Below, in pieces: positions 1-8,829 of a stretch of DNA of 64,000 nt (position 1 is its first letter; each line of letters begins with the position of its first letter). The notes under the pieces were generated by a model. It made no database searches. It saw nothing but the letters and a program-made list of their open reading frames with translations, and had not been told where the DNA came from. The DNA is from Streptomyces reniochalinae (GTDB taxonomy: Bacteria > Actinomycetota > Actinomycetes > Streptomycetales > Streptomycetaceae). Made by a program: the position numbers and the translations under genes. Location of the stretch: positions 1-64,000 of the forward strand of contig NZ_QOIM01000057.1 of the NCBI RefSeq assembly GCF_003323735.1. The letters are read 5' to 3'.

Positions 1-3000
1 CCCAGCAACACCAGAACCCCCCTCAGCAACCGCACGCAAACCCCCCACCACCTCACCACGCCCCACACCCACCACCGCAGCACGACAACCAAACACACCA
101 CGCCGACCCAACACACCAGCAACCTCAGCAAGCCCGTGCTCCGGATGCTCCCCCACAAAGTCCGCAAGCTCCGCAGCGTTCCGACGTAGCTCCGGCTCGG
201 ACTCGGCCGACAACGCCAACACCACTGGCTCGGTCGGCTCTGCCGGGGTGGGCGGGGCTTCGAGAATCAGGTGGGCGTTCGTGCCGCTGATCCCGAACGA
301 GGAGACCGCCGCCCGCCGCGGACGCCCGGTCTCCGGCCACGCGGTCGTCTCGGTCAGCAGCCGCACCGCGCCCGTCGACCAGTCGACGTGCGGGGTGGGC
401 TCGTCCACGTGCAGAGTGCGCGGCAGCACACCGTGCCGCATCGCCTCCACCATCTTGATCACACCCGCCACACCCGCAGCAGCCTGCGTATGACCGATGT
501 TCGACTTCAGCGAGCCGAGCCACAGCGGCCGCTCGGCGGGGCGGTTCTGCCCGTAACTCGCGAGGAGGGCCTCCAGCTCGATCGGGTCGCCGAGTGTGGT
601 GCCCGTACCGTGTGCCTCCACGACATCAACGTCGGACTCGCTCAGCCGGGCGTTGGTCAACGCCGCACGGATGACGCGCTCCTGCGACGGGCCGTTGGGA
701 GCGGTCAGACCGTTGCTCGCGCCGTCCTGGTTGACGGCACTGCCCCGGATGACGGCCAGCACCGGGTGGCCGTTCCGCTGCGCGTCCGACAACCGTTCCA
801 GGACGAGCAGCCCGACGCCCTCGGCCCAGGCAGTGCCGTCCGCCGAGGCGGCGAACGGCTTGCAGCGGCCGTCCGGTGCGAGACCGCCCTGCTGGCTGAA
901 CTCCACGAACATGCCGGGGTTGGCCATCACGGTGGCTCCGCCGGCCAGGGCGAGCGAGCAGTCGCCCTGCCGCACCGCGGCCGCGGCCAGGTGCAGTGCG
1001 ACGAGAGAGGAGGAACACGCCGTGTCCACCGTGACGGCCGGGCCCTGCAACCCGAGGGTGTACGCGATCCGGCCCGAAGCGACGCTGGCGGTGTTGCCGG
1101 TCAGCAGGTAGCCGCCCAGGGCGTCCTCCGCCTCGTGCAGGCGTGGACCGTAGTCCTGGGCCATGACGCCGCTGAACACCCCCGCCGTTGTCGCCTTGAG
1201 CGACGCGGGATCCACTCCGGCCCGCTCCAGCGCCTCCCACGACGCCTCCAGCAGCAGCCGCTGCTGCGGGTCCATCGCCAGCGCCTCACGCGGGCTGATG
1301 CCGAAGAACTCGGCGTCGAACTCGTCGGCGTCGTAGAGGAAGCCGCCGTGGCGGGTGCCGGATTTGCCGGGCGTGCTCCCGGCGGGGTCGTAGAGGTCCT
1401 CGATGTTCCAGCCGCGGCGTGTGGGGAAGGCGCCGATGGCGTCGCGGCCTTCGGCGGCGAGCCGCCACAGTTCCTCCGGGGAGCGGACCCCGCCAGGGAA
1501 CCGGCAGGCCATGCCGACGATCGCGACCGGTTCGTCCGCGACGGCCGCGCCCGTGGACGCGTCGGCGCGGGCGCGGGCGGCGTTGTCCTCGTCGGCGCCG
1601 GCACCGGCGGCTTCCTTGTCGGTCTCCGCGCGCACCAGTTCGCTGCGGATGCGTTCGGCCAGGGTCTGCGGGTTCGGGTGGTTGTAGGTGAGTGCGCTGG
1701 GGAGTTCCAGCCCGGTCGCCGCCGCCAGCCGGTCGCGCAGCTGGACGGCGGAGATCGAGTCGAAACCCAGCTCCTTGAAGGTCCTGTCGGGGTCTATGGC
1801 CGCTGCGGTGACATGGCCGAGGACGAGGGCCATCTGGGAGTGCAGCAGCTCCCGCACGGCCTCCGTCTGTGCGGGAGCGGTCAGCGAGGCCAGCCGCCGG
1901 CGCCAGGCCGACAGCCGCTCCACCGGCGCGTCCTGCGCGGTTGCGGAGAAGTGGGTGTCGGAGGAGCGGGCATCGGAGAGTGCGGCGGTGGAAGAGGACG
2001 TCTGGTGCTCGTCCTCCCCCTGAGGCGTCTCGCTGGGCAGTTCAGGCCAGTAGCTCCGACGCTGGAACGCGTACGTCGGCAGGGTGACGGGAAGCGCGTC
2101 CTTTGGCGGTGACGGCAGCACGGTGTTCCAGTCGACCTCGCCGCCGAGCACGTGGAGCATGCCTACGGCCCGCAGAACCCGGGAGGCCAGTAGCTGATCG
2201 GCGTCGGGTCCGCGCGTCCTCGCGTCGGCCGGCGCACCCTCTTCGTCGTGGCCGGCGGTCGGGACCGCACGTACGTCCTCGGCACTCAGCTCCAGGCGTA
2301 CGGTGCAGCCGAGGTCGGCCCACTCCCGCTCCCCGCCGGCACGCCCCGCGAACTCCGGTGCCCCCAGTTCCGGGGTCTCCCGTGCCGCGTCACCGTTCCG
2401 TGCGCCGTGCCCGAGGTTCCGCAACCAGTACTCGGCCGCCGCGTGCTCGGCGGCGTCGAGAGCACGCCCCGTGGCCGCGCAGAGCACCGGCAGGCGGGGC
2501 TCCGCGAAGGAGACCTCCTCCACCGCACGGGCCACTTCGCCCCTCAACGAACGGTCCTCGTTCCCTGTACCGTTCGTGTCCTCGGTGCCGTCGGCCTCCT
2601 CGGTGCCGTCGGCATCCTCCGTGCCGTCCGCCTCGGGACGCCCACAGGCGGCAATCAGCTTGAGTGCGTCGGCGGCGGACAGGACGCCCGCGACGTGCGC
2701 GGCGGTGACCGCGCCCACGGACCGGCCCGCTACGACGTCCGGGCGCACACCCCAGCGCTCGAAGAGGCGGAACAGCGCGGTCTCCACCGCGAACCGCTCC
2801 GTCAGCGAGCCGGCGGTGTCCGGGTGCGGCTGGCGCGGCGCAGTTGCGAACAGCGGGTGGGGAAGCAGCGGTTCGAGTCCGGTGCGCACGTCCTCCAGCG
2901 CCCGCGCGAACCCGGGCAGCTGCTCTTCCAGCGCGTGCACGTCGTCGGCGCTCGGGCCGCCTTCTCCGGTGAAGACCGTCGCGATCCTGGGCGTCTTGGC

Positions 3001-4704
3001 GGCCCGGCCCCGCACGGTGTTCGTGTCGCGCTGCCCGTCCGCCAGGGCGTCGAGTTGTGGCATCAGGGCGCCGTGGTCGGCGCCGATGAGCACGGCGCGG
3101 TGCTCGAACGCCGTGCGGGTGAGCGCCAGACCGCGGCCGATCGCCGCGACGTCGGCGGTCTGGCCCGGAACGTCGTCCGGCCCCCCGCCCCCGTACGGGC
3201 CGGGCCGCTCAGTGGCCGTGAGGTGGTCGCGCAGCCGGGCGGCCTGTGCTCGCAGCGCGGCGTCCGTGCGTGCGGAAACGGTCCACGGCACGAGTGGGCG
3301 GGCGGCTCCGTCGCCGCTCCGACCTGCCTCGGCCCCTCGTCGTGCGTTCGCGGCATGGCCGGGACGCCGCGCGGGAGGCTCGGAGACGATGACGTGGCAG
3401 TTGGTTCCGCCCATCCCGAACGAGCTGACACCGGCCGTCAATGGCCGGTCCTGCGCGGGCCAGGCGCCGAGCGAGGTCTGCACCTTCAGGTTGAGCCGTT
3501 CGAGGGGGATGCGGGGGTTCGCCTCGTGGAAGTGCAGGCTGGCGGGCACCGCGCGGTGCCTGATGCTCAGGATCGCCTTGACGAGTCCGGCGATGCCCGC
3601 GGCGCTCTCCAGGTGGCCGATGTTGGTCTTGACCGACCCCACGAGCAGTGCGTGGTCCCGTTCGGCCGCCCCGTACACGGCGCCCAGGGCCGCTGCCTCG
3701 ATCGGGTCGCCGACGGGGGTGCCGGTGCCGTGCAGTTCCACGTACTGGACCTCGTCAGGCGAGATGCGCGCGCGCTCGCACGCGCGTCGCAGGACGTCCT
3801 GCTGGCCTTCGGCTCCCGGCACGGTCAGCCCGTCCGTCGCGCCGTCGTTGTTGACGGCCGACCCGCGCACGACTCCGTGGACGGTGTCCCCGTCGGCGAG
3901 TGCGCGGCTCAGGGGCTTGAGCACCACGAAGGCGCCGCCTTCCCCGCGTACGTAGCCGTCGGCTCGGGCGTCGAACGTGTGGCACCGGCCGCTGGGTGAC
4001 AGGGCGTTGAAGTGGGCGGCCTTGGCGGTGCTGTGGGGGTGGGTGATCAGTTGGACGCCGCCCACGAGGGCGAGGTCGCACTCCCCGGACCGCAGGCTCT
4101 CGCCCGCCATGTGGACCGCGACGAGGGACGAGGCCTGGGCGGCGTCGACGGTCAGGCTGGGGCCGCGCAGGCCCAGCGTGTACGAGAGCCGGTTGGCGAT
4201 GATGGCGCGGTTGGTGCCGGTCATCGTGTGGTGGGTGGAGGAGGTGTCGCCGTACTGGGCCGTCAGCGTGGCGTAGTCGTCGGCGCCCGCGCCCACGAAG
4301 ACGCCGGTGCGGCTGCCGTGCAGCGCCGCGGGCAGCACGGCGGCGTCCTCCAGTGCCTCCCAGCCGAGTTCGAGTGTCAGCCGCTGCTGCGGGTCCATGA
4401 CGAGGGCCTCGTGGGGCGAGATGCCGAAGAAGTCGGCGTCGAATCCGTCCACGCGGTCCAGCAGGGCGGCGTGGCGGAGCCGGACCTCGCCGCTGTCGGG
4501 GCCTTGTGTGCCGGGGTTTTGGGGGTACCGCAGGGCCAAGGTCTGGGCGGGCGAGTCGGAGACGGCCGCATTGGCACCGGCCAGCAGCCGCCAGAACGCG
4601 TGCGGCGCGGGGGCGTGCGGAAGCCGGCAGGAGAGGCCGATGATGGCGAGGGCGTCGTCGTCACAGTGGGCTCCGGTCACCGCGGAATCCCGCTCGTTCG
4701 TCAT
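1..4704 (-). CDS. Type I modular polyketide synthase, loading module (KSQ, collapsed AT, ACP) plus start of module 1 (KS); 3' end outside window
   Basis: About 1568 residues are visible, with no in-frame stop to the window edge. ATG at 4704 follows a GGAAGG ribosome site. Domains: KS about 12-440 with active-site motif TVDAAQASSL, so Cys is Gln190 (KSQ), while both histidine motifs (ELHGTGT, NIGHLES) are kept; a degenerate AT about 570-790 with FTGEG for FPGQG and GRSVGA for GHSxGE; an AT-to-ACP linker with LPTYAFQRRSYW; ACP with LGFDSISAVQL (Ser about 983); a second KS from about 1058 with TVDTACSSSL (Cys about 1230) and SSFGISGTNAH. KSQ decarboxylates a malonyl-type unit on the loading ACP to make the starter, so this is the first protein of the assembly line. 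The AT lacks about 130 middle residues, including the catalytic His region, and an acidic repeat replaces them. It is divergent from the sugar and glycosyltransferase genes. Confidence 0.95.
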   Translation of the reverse strand, partial: MTNERDSAVTGAHCDDDALAIIGLSCRLPHAPAPHAFWRLLAGANAAVSDSPAQTLALRYPQNPGTQGPDSGEVRLRHAALLDRVDGFDADFFGISPHEALVMDPQQRLTLELGWEALEDAAVLPAALHGSRTGVFVGAGADDYATLTAQYGDTSSTHHTMTGTNRAIIANRLSYTLGLRGPSLTVDAAQASSLVAVHMAGESLRSGECDLALVGGVQLITHPHSTAKAAHFNALSPSGRCHTFDARADGYVRGEGGAFVVLKPLSRALADGDTVHGVVRGSAVNNDGATDGLTVPGAEGQQDVLRRACERARISPDEVQYVELHGTGTPVGDPIEAAALGAVYGAAERDHALLVGSVKTNIGHLESAAGIAGLVKAILSIRHRAVPASLHFHEANPRIPLERLNLKVQTSLGAWPAQDRPLTAGVSSFGMGGTNCHVIVSEPPARRPGHAANARRGAEAGRSGDGAARPLVPWTVSARTDAALRAQAARLRDHLTATERPGPYGGGGPDDVPGQTADVAAIGRGLALTRTAFEHRAVLIGADHGALMPQLDALADGQRDTNTVRGRAAKTPRIATVFTGEGGPSADDVHALEEQLPGFARALEDVRTGLEPLLPHPLFATAPRQPHPDTAGSLTERFAVETALFRLFERWGVRPDVVAGRSVGAVTAAHVAGVLSAADALKLIAACGRPEADGTEDADGTEEADGTEDTNGTGNEDRSLRGEVARAVEEVSFAEPRLPVLCAATGRALDAAEHAAAEYWLRNLGHGARNGDAARETPELGAPEFAGRAGGEREWADLGCTVRLELSAEDVRAVPTAGHDEEGAPADARTRGPDADQLLASRVLRAVGMLHVLGGEVDWNTVLPSPPKDALPVTLPTYAFQRRSYWPELPSETPQGEDEHQTSSSTAALSDARSSDTHFSATAQDAPVERLSAWRRRLASLTAPAQTEAVRELLHSQMALVLGHVTAAAIDPDRTFKELGFDSISAVQLRDRLAAATGLELPSALTYNHPNPQTLAERIRSELVRAETDKEAAGAGADEDNAARARADASTGAAVADEPVAIVGMACRFPGGVRSPEELWRLAAEGRDAIGAFPTRRGWNIEDLYDPAGSTPGKSGTRHGGFLYDADEFDAEFFGISPREALAMDPQQRLLLEASWEALERAGVDPASLKATTAGVFSGVMAQDYGPRLHEAEDALGGYLLTGNTASVASGRIAYTLGLQGPAVTVDTACSSSLVALHLAAAAVRQGDCSLALAGGATVMANPGMFVEFSQQGGLAPDGRCKPFAASADGTAWAEGVGLLVLERLSDAQRNGHPVLAVIRGSAVNQDGASNGLTAPNGPSQERVIRAALTNARLSESDVDVVEAHGTGTTLGDPIELEALLASYGQNRPAERPLWLGSLKSNIGHTQAAAGVAGVIKMVEAMRHGVLPRTLHVDEPTPHVDWSTGAVRLLTETTAWPETGRPRRAAVSSFGISGTNAHLILEAPPTPAEPTEPVVLALSAESEPELRRNAAELADFVGEHPEHGLAEVAGVLGRRGVFGCRAAVVGVGRGEVVGGLRAVAEGGSGVAG
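2560..2631 (-). repeat. 18-bp in-frame tandem repeat inside the collapsed AT
   Basis: Four consecutive 18-bp units encode ADGTED, ADGTEE, ADGTED and a diverged TNGTGN. They sit exactly where a normal acyltransferase has its small subdomain and catalytic histidine. The repeat keeps the reading frame and looks like a low-complexity filler that grew at a deletion site. Confidence 0.85.
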
Positions 4705-5143
4705 CGTTCAGCCGACCTTCCATTGTCCCCCCGTCGGCACGGTCCGCATGGCCCCGGGGAAAGCTGTCATGGCATTCCTCTGCTGTTCTGCCACCCTCTG
4801 GACAATTGCTAAGGAGCCCCTTGGCGTCCTCTAAAGCTGAGGGGCCCGCCCTTTTCGGCGCGGAATCAAAGCGGTGCCCTGGCACCGGACGGCCGTGCGG
4901 TTCCCCTGCGCTGGAGGGTGCTCCAGGGCATGTCCGGGCGTGTGGCGGCGCGGGTCAGGCACGGGGTTCCGCCGGGTGCGCGTCAGCGGGATTTTAGGGG
5001 CGGGTTGGCGAGGAACTACCGCGAGGTTAGGACTGCCTGGTGTCCTCGGAACCGTTCATTTGCCGAGGTCGGATGAGAAAACTCTGTCACGGAGGGGACG
5101 TTTTTCGCGCCGGAACCGTGGCAGCCCACATGTGGAGTTCACA
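4705..5143. promoter_or_regulatory. Divergent intergenic region between PKS and glycosyltransferase genes
   Basis: This 439-bp gap separates two outward-reading transcription units, so it must hold both promoters. No convincing ORF is present: the reading frame upstream of 5144 is open but has no family similarity. I could not settle on a -35/-10 pair. A ribosome site (GGAAGG) lies upstream of the PKS ATG and GGAG lies upstream of the TTG at 5144. Confidence 0.6.
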
Positions 5144-6367
5144 TTGCGTGTGTTGTTCGTCCCGCTGGCCGCGGCTGGCCACTTCTACACCATGGTTCCG
5201 CTGGCGTGGGCCTTCCGTGTGGCCGGCCACGACGTGCGGGTCGCCGCCCAGCCGTCCGTGCTCGGTCTGGTCAACAGCTCGGGGCTGACCGCCGTGCCCG
5301 TGGGTGAGCCCACCAACGTGCTGTCGAACATCAAGGGTTCGGTCGACGCGCTGCGCAGCGAGACGGGCAAGAGCCTGGCCGACTACGGCGACCTGGAGTC
5401 CATGCCAGACGAGGCCCGTGAGCGGTTCAAGGAGTTGCGGCGCGAGACGTTCGTCGCCATGGCGTCCGAGATCGCCGACGACCTGGTGGGGCTGGCGCGC
5501 AGCTGGCGCCCCGACCTGATCGTCACCGACCCGGTGATGTTCGTCGGCGCCCTGCTCTCCGAGGTCACCGGCGCGCCCCTGGTACGTCATCTCTCCGGCC
5601 CGCTGCTGCCGACGTTCCACCGGGCCCTCGGCAGCGGTCTTACGGTGGATGAGTGGCCCGCTTCGCTGCTGGCGCTCTTCGAGCGTTTCGGAGCCGAGCC
5701 GCGCCCCGACCCCGCCATGGTCAACGTCGATCCCACGCCGCCGAGTCTGCTGACGCGCCCGGCGGCGAACCGTGTGGGTTTCCGCTATGTGCCGTACAAC
5801 GGCGCGACGCAGATGCCGGGCTGGCTGCGCGAGCCGGTCGGCAGGCCACGGGTGTGCGTGTCCTGGAGCATGACCAACACGGTGACGTCAGGTGAGAAGG
5901 AGTACCCGGCGGCGGCGATCGCCAAGGCGCTGGTGAAGCGCGGTGTCGAGGTCGTCGTCACCGTGAAGGCGACGGACCGGCCCCACTTCGGCCAGGTGCC
6001 GGACGGCGTCCGTATCGTCGAGGAGCTGCCGTTGCAGCTCGTCGTCCCGTCCTGCGCGGCGGCGGTCAACCACGGCGGCGGCGGTACTTCGCTGACGGTG
6101 GTGACGTCGGGTACGCCGCAGGTGATGATGCCGCAGGACCCGGCTCACGTCGTCAACGCGGAACGGATCGCCACCGCCGGCGCGGGCGTGGCGCACCGCA
6201 CCCGGCCGATCGACATCCCGGCCGTCGTCGAGGCGGCGTCGGACATGGTGGACGACGGCCGGTGGCGTGCGGCGGCGCGGGCGGTCCAGGAGGAGAACGC
6301 GCGGCAGCCGTCGCCCGCGGAGGCCGTCCGGGTGCTGGAGCAGCTCGTCATGGCGAGGCTGCGCTGA
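5144..6367 (+). CDS. Macrolide-type glycosyltransferase (GT1, EryCIII/DesVII-like)
   Basis: 407 aa. It transfers a deoxysugar from its dTDP form to the polyketide aglycone in the cytoplasm. TTG at 5144 is chosen because GGAG lies 6 nt upstream and the protein then begins RVLFVPLAAAGHFYTMVPLA, the N-terminal acceptor-binding signature of this family; the frame is open further upstream but without similarity. The donor-binding C-terminal half has HGGGGTSLTVVTSGTPQV near residue 310. The sequence type matches the activator-dependent glycosyltransferases, which usually need a P450-derived partner; none is adjacent. TGA overlaps the next ATG (TGATG), implying coupled translation with the 2,3-dehydratase. 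It is about as long as, and clearly related to, the second glycosyltransferase at 9702. Confidence 0.9.
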   Translation: MRVLFVPLAAAGHFYTMVPLAWAFRVAGHDVRVAAQPSVLGLVNSSGLTAVPVGEPTNVLSNIKGSVDALRSETGKSLADYGDLESMPDEARERFKELRRETFVAMASEIADDLVGLARSWRPDLIVTDPVMFVGALLSEVTGAPLVRHLSGPLLPTFHRALGSGLTVDEWPASLLALFERFGAEPRPDPAMVNVDPTPPSLLTRPAANRVGFRYVPYNGATQMPGWLREPVGRPRVCVSWSMTNTVTSGEKEYPAAAIAKALVKRGVEVVVTVKATDRPHFGQVPDGVRIVEELPLQLVVPSCAAAVNHGGGGTSLTVVTSGTPQVMMPQDPAHVVNAERIATAGAGVAHRTRPIDIPAVVEAASDMVDDGRWRAAARAVQEENARQPSPAEAVRVLEQLVMARLR

Positions 6368-7791
6368 TGGCCGCACTGGACCGCAGCGCTGTCCGGTTCA
6401 CCGCGTCGGCTCTGACGGACCTCAAGCCCACCGCTCTCGCGGACTTCCACCGGTGGTGGGCGGAGCGGCTGAGCGCCGGGGTGTTCGAGGTGACGCCCCT
6501 GGCTTTCGCGGATCTCAACGGCTGGTACTTCGCCCCGGGCTCGGGCAATCTCGTGCACGAGAGCGGCAAGTTCTTCGAGGTCAGCGGGATGCGTGTGGAC
6601 TCAGGCGACGGCAGGCAGTGGTCGCAGCCGATCATCCACCAGCCGGAGGTCGGCATCCTCGGCGTGCTGGTCAAGGAGATCGACGGGGTGCTGCACTGCC
6701 TGCTCCAGGCCAAGATGGAGCCCGGCAACGTCAGCACCCTGCAATTGTCGCCCACGGTGCAGGCGACCCGCAGCAACTACACCCGGGTGCACGGTGGTGC
6801 GCAGACCCGCTACCTGGAGCACTTCCGCGGGCCGGGCCGCGGGCGGGTGCTCGTCGACGTGCTCCAGTCCGAGCAGGGCTTCTGGTGCTGGCACAAGCAG
6901 AACCGGAACATGGTCGTCGAGGCGACCGGGGACGTTCCGCTGCACGAGGACTTCGTATGGCTGCCGCTGAGCCAGGTGTGGCAGCTGATGCGGTGCGAGA
7001 ACCTCGTCAACATGAACACCCGCACGGTGCTGGGCTGTCTGCCGCTGGCCCGGCCCCCGAAGGCGCTCGTGCCCGTCGAGGACCCTTTCCGTGCGGCGCT
7101 GCTGCGCTCGTACGGGCCGGTCGGCGACGAGGCGGGGAGCGAGGCGGAGGCGGAGGCGCTGCACACCCTGACCGACGTCGTGAGCTGGCTGACGGAGATG
7201 AAGACGCGCACGGCGTGGACGTCCCGGCTGGTTCCGCTCGACGAGGTGGCCGGGTTCTCCCGCACCGCGGACGCGCTGGCGGACGACGACGAGCAGAACT
7301 TCGCGATCGTGGCACGCGGCGTGCGCGCGGGCAACCGCGAGGTGACGCGCTGGACCCAGCCGCTGCTGGAGCCCCGGCGGCAGGGCCTCGCCGTATTCGT
7401 GGCGAAGCGGGTCGGTGGCGTCGTCCATCTGCTCGTTCGGGCACGTCCCGAGCCGGGTCTGCTGGGCCGTGTGGAGATCGGTCCGACGGTGCGGCGCCCG
7501 CCGGCGTTCGACGCGGTGCTGTCCAGCGGCCCCGAGCCCTTCCACAGCCATGTCTCCTGCGCGGACCCCGCGCAGGTCCGCTTCGACACCGTGATGTCAG
7601 AGGAGGGCGGCCGATTCCTGCACGCCGAAACCCGGTACCAGGTGGTCGAAGTGGGCGACGACTTCCCCCGGGACGTGCCCGAGGACTACTGCTGGCTGAC
7701 AGTGCAGCAGCTCACGGAGCTGGTGCGGCACAGCCACTACCTCACCGTCGAAGCACGCAGTCTGCTCGCCTGCGTGCACTCCCTGTGGTGA
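6367..7791 (+). CDS. NDP-hexose 2,3-dehydratase
   Basis: 474 aa, the usual length. It removes the C2 hydroxyl of dTDP-4-keto-6-deoxyglucose to give a 3,4-diketo-2,6-dideoxy sugar, the first committed step to 2-deoxysugars. The protein shows the family's internal duplication: WSQPIIHQPEVGILG near residue 84 and WTQPLLEPRRQGLAV near 328, each followed by an LSPTVQ / IGPTVR-type strand. ATG overlaps the glycosyltransferase stop. It acts with the 3-ketoreductase that follows, because the dehydratase product is unstable and must be reduced at C3. Confidence 0.92.
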   Translation: MAALDRSAVRFTASALTDLKPTALADFHRWWAERLSAGVFEVTPLAFADLNGWYFAPGSGNLVHESGKFFEVSGMRVDSGDGRQWSQPIIHQPEVGILGVLVKEIDGVLHCLLQAKMEPGNVSTLQLSPTVQATRSNYTRVHGGAQTRYLEHFRGPGRGRVLVDVLQSEQGFWCWHKQNRNMVVEATGDVPLHEDFVWLPLSQVWQLMRCENLVNMNTRTVLGCLPLARPPKALVPVEDPFRAALLRSYGPVGDEAGSEAEAEALHTLTDVVSWLTEMKTRTAWTSRLVPLDEVAGFSRTADALADDDEQNFAIVARGVRAGNREVTRWTQPLLEPRRQGLAVFVAKRVGGVVHLLVRARPEPGLLGRVEIGPTVRRPPAFDAVLSSGPEPFHSHVSCADPAQVRFDTVMSEEGGRFLHAETRYQVVEVGDDFPRDVPEDYCWLTVQQLTELVRHSHYLTVEARSLLACVHSLW

Positions 7792-7802
7792 CGTGACGCC
7801 CC

Positions 7803-8807
7803 GTGGACGCCGAGACCGCGACACCCCCGCCCCTGCGACTGGCCGTGCTGGGCTGCGCCGAGTTCGCCTGGCGCAACACGCTGCCGGCCGTCCGCCGCAC
7901 CGACGAGGTCCTCCTCACCGTCCTCGGGAGCCGTGACGGCGCGAAGGCCGCACGGTACGCCGAGGAGTTCGGCGGTGAGCCCGTCGAGGGATACGGGAAG
8001 GTACTGGAGCGCCACGACGTCGACGCCGTCTACATCGCGCTGCCGACCGGGCTGCACCACGCCTGGGCACGCCGCGCTCTGGAGGCCGGTAAGCACGTGC
8101 TGGTGGAGAAGCCCCTCGCCACGGGGCTCGCCCAGACGGAGGACCTGGTCGAGGAGGCGGTACGGCGGGGGTGCTGGCTGACGGACGGCTTCCAGTTCCC
8201 GCACCACGGGCAGCACGCGCAGGTGCGCCAGTTCGTCGACGAGGGCGGCATCGGCGAGCCGCGGTTCTTCACCGCTGCCTTCGGTATCCCGCCCCGCCCG
8301 CCGGGCGACGTGCGCCACGAGGCGGACCTCGGCGGCGGCGCGCTCCTCGACGTCGGCGTCTACACCGTGCGGGCGGCCCGCATGTTCCTCGGTGAGGACC
8401 TCACGGTGCGGGGAAGCACACTGCGGATGGACACCGCTCGCGGCGTGGACCTCGGTGGGTCAGCGCTGCTGTGCTCCGGAGGCGGCGTGCCCGCGCAGCT
8501 CTCGTTCAGCTTCGAGACGTCGTACCGCTCCTCCTACGCGCTGTGGGGCAGCGAAGGGGCGCTCACCCTGGAGAGGGCCTTCACCCCTCCCCCCGCGTTC
8601 CGGCCCACGCTGCTCGTGCGGCGTGGCAACGACACCCAGGAGTTGCCGCTCACCCCCGACGACCAGCCCGCACAGCTCATGCGTGCGTTCGCACGGGCCG
8701 TGCGGGAGGGGGCGTCGATGACCGCGCACGGCGAGGAGCTGAGGCGTCAGGCGGCTCTGGTCGACGACATCCGTAATCGAGCGCTGCGCACCGCCATCCG
8801 CCTGTGA
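7803..8807 (+). CDS. NDP-hexose 3-ketoreductase (Gfo/Idh/MocA family)
   Basis: 334 aa. It reduces the C3 ketone left by the 2,3-dehydratase, using a nicotinamide cofactor. The N-terminal Rossmann fold has LAVLGCAEFAWRNTLPAV, the variant dinucleotide motif of deoxysugar 3-ketoreductases, and VEKPLATG near residue 99 carries the conserved EKP lysine. GTG at 7803 lies 11 bp after the dehydratase stop; the ribosome site is weak, so coupling is likely. The C3 stereochemistry (equatorial or axial OH) cannot be read with confidence from the sequence alone. Confidence 0.88.
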   Translation: MDAETATPPPLRLAVLGCAEFAWRNTLPAVRRTDEVLLTVLGSRDGAKAARYAEEFGGEPVEGYGKVLERHDVDAVYIALPTGLHHAWARRALEAGKHVLVEKPLATGLAQTEDLVEEAVRRGCWLTDGFQFPHHGQHAQVRQFVDEGGIGEPRFFTAAFGIPPRPPGDVRHEADLGGGALLDVGVYTVRAARMFLGEDLTVRGSTLRMDTARGVDLGGSALLCSGGGVPAQLSFSFETSYRSSYALWGSEGALTLERAFTPPPAFRPTLLVRRGNDTQELPLTPDDQPAQLMRAFARAVREGASMTAHGEELRRQAALVDDIRNRALRTAIRL

Positions 8808-8829
8808 ACGGCGCAAAGGAGACAAGCTA

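Noticed and set aside
271..3999. Very long plus-strand open frames (613 and 583 codons) opposite the PKS
   Set aside because: They are antisense shadows of high-GC codon bias. The minus strand carries clear KS, AT and ACP motifs across the same bases.
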